Assembly (NCBI GenBank): GCA_904501855.1
Contig: CAJGCI010000015.1
Coordinates: forward strand, 1-23,373
Length of the DNA stretch: 23,373 nucleotides
Reading direction: 5' to 3'
Source: Oscillospiraceae bacterium
GTDB lineage: Bacteria; Bacillota; Clostridia; Oscillospirales; Oscillospiraceae
Shown piece by piece: positions 22,687-23,373 of the stretch. The number at the start of each line of letters is the position of its first letter. Position 1 is the first letter of the stretch. Made by a program: the position numbers and the translations under genes. The notes under the pieces were generated by a model. The model was not told the origin of the DNA. It ran no database searches and worked only from the letters and a program-made list of their open reading frames with translations.

Positions 22687-22692
22687 AAAGGA
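22687..22692 (+). promoter_or_regulatory. Ribosome binding site supporting a TTG start for rplU
   Basis: AAAGGA followed by 8 bases and TTG at 22701. The in-frame ATG at 22692 overlaps the site itself, so it cannot use it. Confidence 0.7.
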
Positions 22693-22700
22693 TGAATACT

Positions 22701-23012
22701 TTGAAGGCAATTATCGTAACTGGCGGTAAACAGTATACCGTATCCGAAGGCGATGTCATCTACGTGGAGAAGCTCAATGCTGAAGACGGAGATGCAGTTA
22801 CTTTCGATCAGGTACTGGCTATCGTAAATGGTAAGGAGACCGTTTTCGGAACTCCTGTAGTCGACGGCGCTTCCGTAAAGGGCAGTGTTGTAAAGAGCGG
22901 CCGTGGCAAGAAGATTCGCGTTTACAAGATGAAACCGAAAAAAGGTTACCGCAGAACTCAGGGCCACCGGCAGCCGTATACCAAAGTGCAGATCGATTCC
23001 ATCACTGCATAA
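22701..23012 (+). CDS. rplU: 50S ribosomal protein L21
   Basis: L21 binds 23S rRNA in the large subunit. The start is taken as TTG at 22701, giving MKAIIVTGGKQYTV (103 residues), which matches the family N-terminus; the ATG at 22692 would add three residues but sits on the Shine-Dalgarno sequence. The C-terminal rRNA-binding region (KIRVYKMKPKKGYRRTQGHR, about 72-91) is typical. It is followed after 41 bases by rpmA. In most Bacillota the small protease gene prp (ysxB) lies between the two, but here the gap is too short to hold it. Confidence 0.96.
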   Translation: MKAIIVTGGKQYTVSEGDVIYVEKLNAEDGDAVTFDQVLAIVNGKETVFGTPVVDGASVKGSVVKSGRGKKIRVYKMKPKKGYRRTQGHRQPYTKVQIDSITA

Positions 23013-23053
23013 TGGACTGAAACTGATTTTGACTAATGGAGGTGTAATTCCGA

Positions 23054-23314
23054 ATGGCACATAAAAAAGGTATGGGTTCCACCAAGAACGGCCGCGACAG
23101 CAAGTCGAAGCGTCTTGGAGCAAAAAGAGCAGATGGTCAGTTTGTACTGGCTGGAAATATCCTTGTCAGACAGCGCGGAACGAAGATCCACCCGGGTACC
23201 AACGTTGGTAAGGGCAAGGACGACACTCTGTACGCACTGGTCGATGGCAAAGTTAAGTTTGAGCCGAAAGACAAGAACCGCAAGCAGGTTTCTGTCTACG
23301 AGATCGCTCAGTAA
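23054..23314 (+). CDS. rpmA: 50S ribosomal protein L27
   Basis: L27 lies near the peptidyl transferase centre, with its N-terminus reaching the tRNA acceptor ends. The 86-residue protein starts MAHKKGMGSTKNGRDSKSKR, directly with the mature form; it lacks the short N-terminal extension (with an FF-containing cleavage site) found in many Bacillota and removed by Prp. GGAGGTG lies 9 bases before the ATG. It is the second gene of the rplU operon and is followed by a terminator. Confidence 0.97.
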   Translation: MAHKKGMGSTKNGRDSKSKRLGAKRADGQFVLAGNILVRQRGTKIHPGTNVGKGKDDTLYALVDGKVKFEPKDKNRKQVSVYEIAQ

Positions 23315-23324
23315 TCAAAACTTG

Positions 23325-23358
23325 AAAGGGACGGGATATTTGCCCGTCCCTTTATCTT
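23325..23358 (+). terminator. Intrinsic terminator of rplU-rpmA
   Basis: AAAGGGACGGG and CCCGTCCCTTT form a perfect 11-bp stem with a 7-base loop, followed by ATCTTT. The T-tract is imperfect, so some read-through is possible. Confidence 0.85.
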
Positions 23359-23363
23359 TAGCG

Positions 23364-23369
23364 AAAGGA
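23364..23369 (+). promoter_or_regulatory. Ribosome binding site of a gene starting just beyond the window
   Basis: AAAGGA lies 4 bases before the window ends, at the right distance for a start codon just outside. In many Bacillota the GTPase gene obgE follows rpmA, so that is the expected neighbour. Confidence 0.4.
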
Positions 23370-23373
23370 TTCC

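Overview
The window reads as chromosomal core-genome sequence from an anaerobic, low-to-mid G+C Bacillota, most likely class Clostridia. Supporting signs are strong GGAGG-type ribosome binding sites, several TTG starts, compact sigma-A promoters, many intrinsic terminators, mini-RNase III (MrnC), RqcH, TmcAL, a clostripain-family protease and a 2-hydroxyacyl-CoA dehydratase operon (an oxygen-sensitive fermentation enzyme). I cannot name the genus from the sequence alone. I see no insertion sequence, prophage, CRISPR array, rRNA or tRNA.

Layout. (1) 1-2003, minus strand: the start of a 2-hydroxyacyl-CoA dehydratase operon (a complete HgdB-like subunit and a truncated downstream partner), preceded by about 500 bp of AT-rich non-coding DNA. 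That DNA holds a promoter with an embedded inverted repeat, a strong leader hairpin, and a separate promoter-to-terminator unit of about 109 nt that looks like an unannotated small RNA. (2) 2004-7887, minus: uppP-ftsK-mrnC-rqcH (undecaprenyl-phosphate recycling, chromosome segregation, 23S rRNA maturation, ribosome rescue) behind one promoter, with a hairpin between ftsK and mrnC. (3) 7888-14767, plus: an unrecognised membrane protein, cdsA-dagK (phospholipid synthesis and recycling), a MATE exporter and a membrane-anchored clostripain-like protease, each unit with its own promoter and terminator. (4) 14777-18468, minus: prfA, a YrdC-CoaE fusion gene and an M18 aminopeptidase, tightly coupled. 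(5) 18545-21254, minus: an orphan branched-chain-amino-acid-type binding lipoprotein and tmcAL. (6) 21177-23373, plus: ackA, then rplU-rpmA behind a structured leader; the window ends at a Shine-Dalgarno sequence for a gene just outside.

The most unusual items are: the single open frame joining a threonylcarbamoyl-AMP synthase (YrdC) domain to a complete dephospho-CoA kinase; the candidate small RNA at 1800-1908, whose first hairpin has a competing alternative pairing; and the joint absence of the Prp protease gene and of the L27 N-terminal extension that Prp removes. Most other genes are ordinary housekeeping genes. All promoter, terminator and RNA-structure calls were made by eye from base complementarity and consensus matches; no folding energies or database searches were run.
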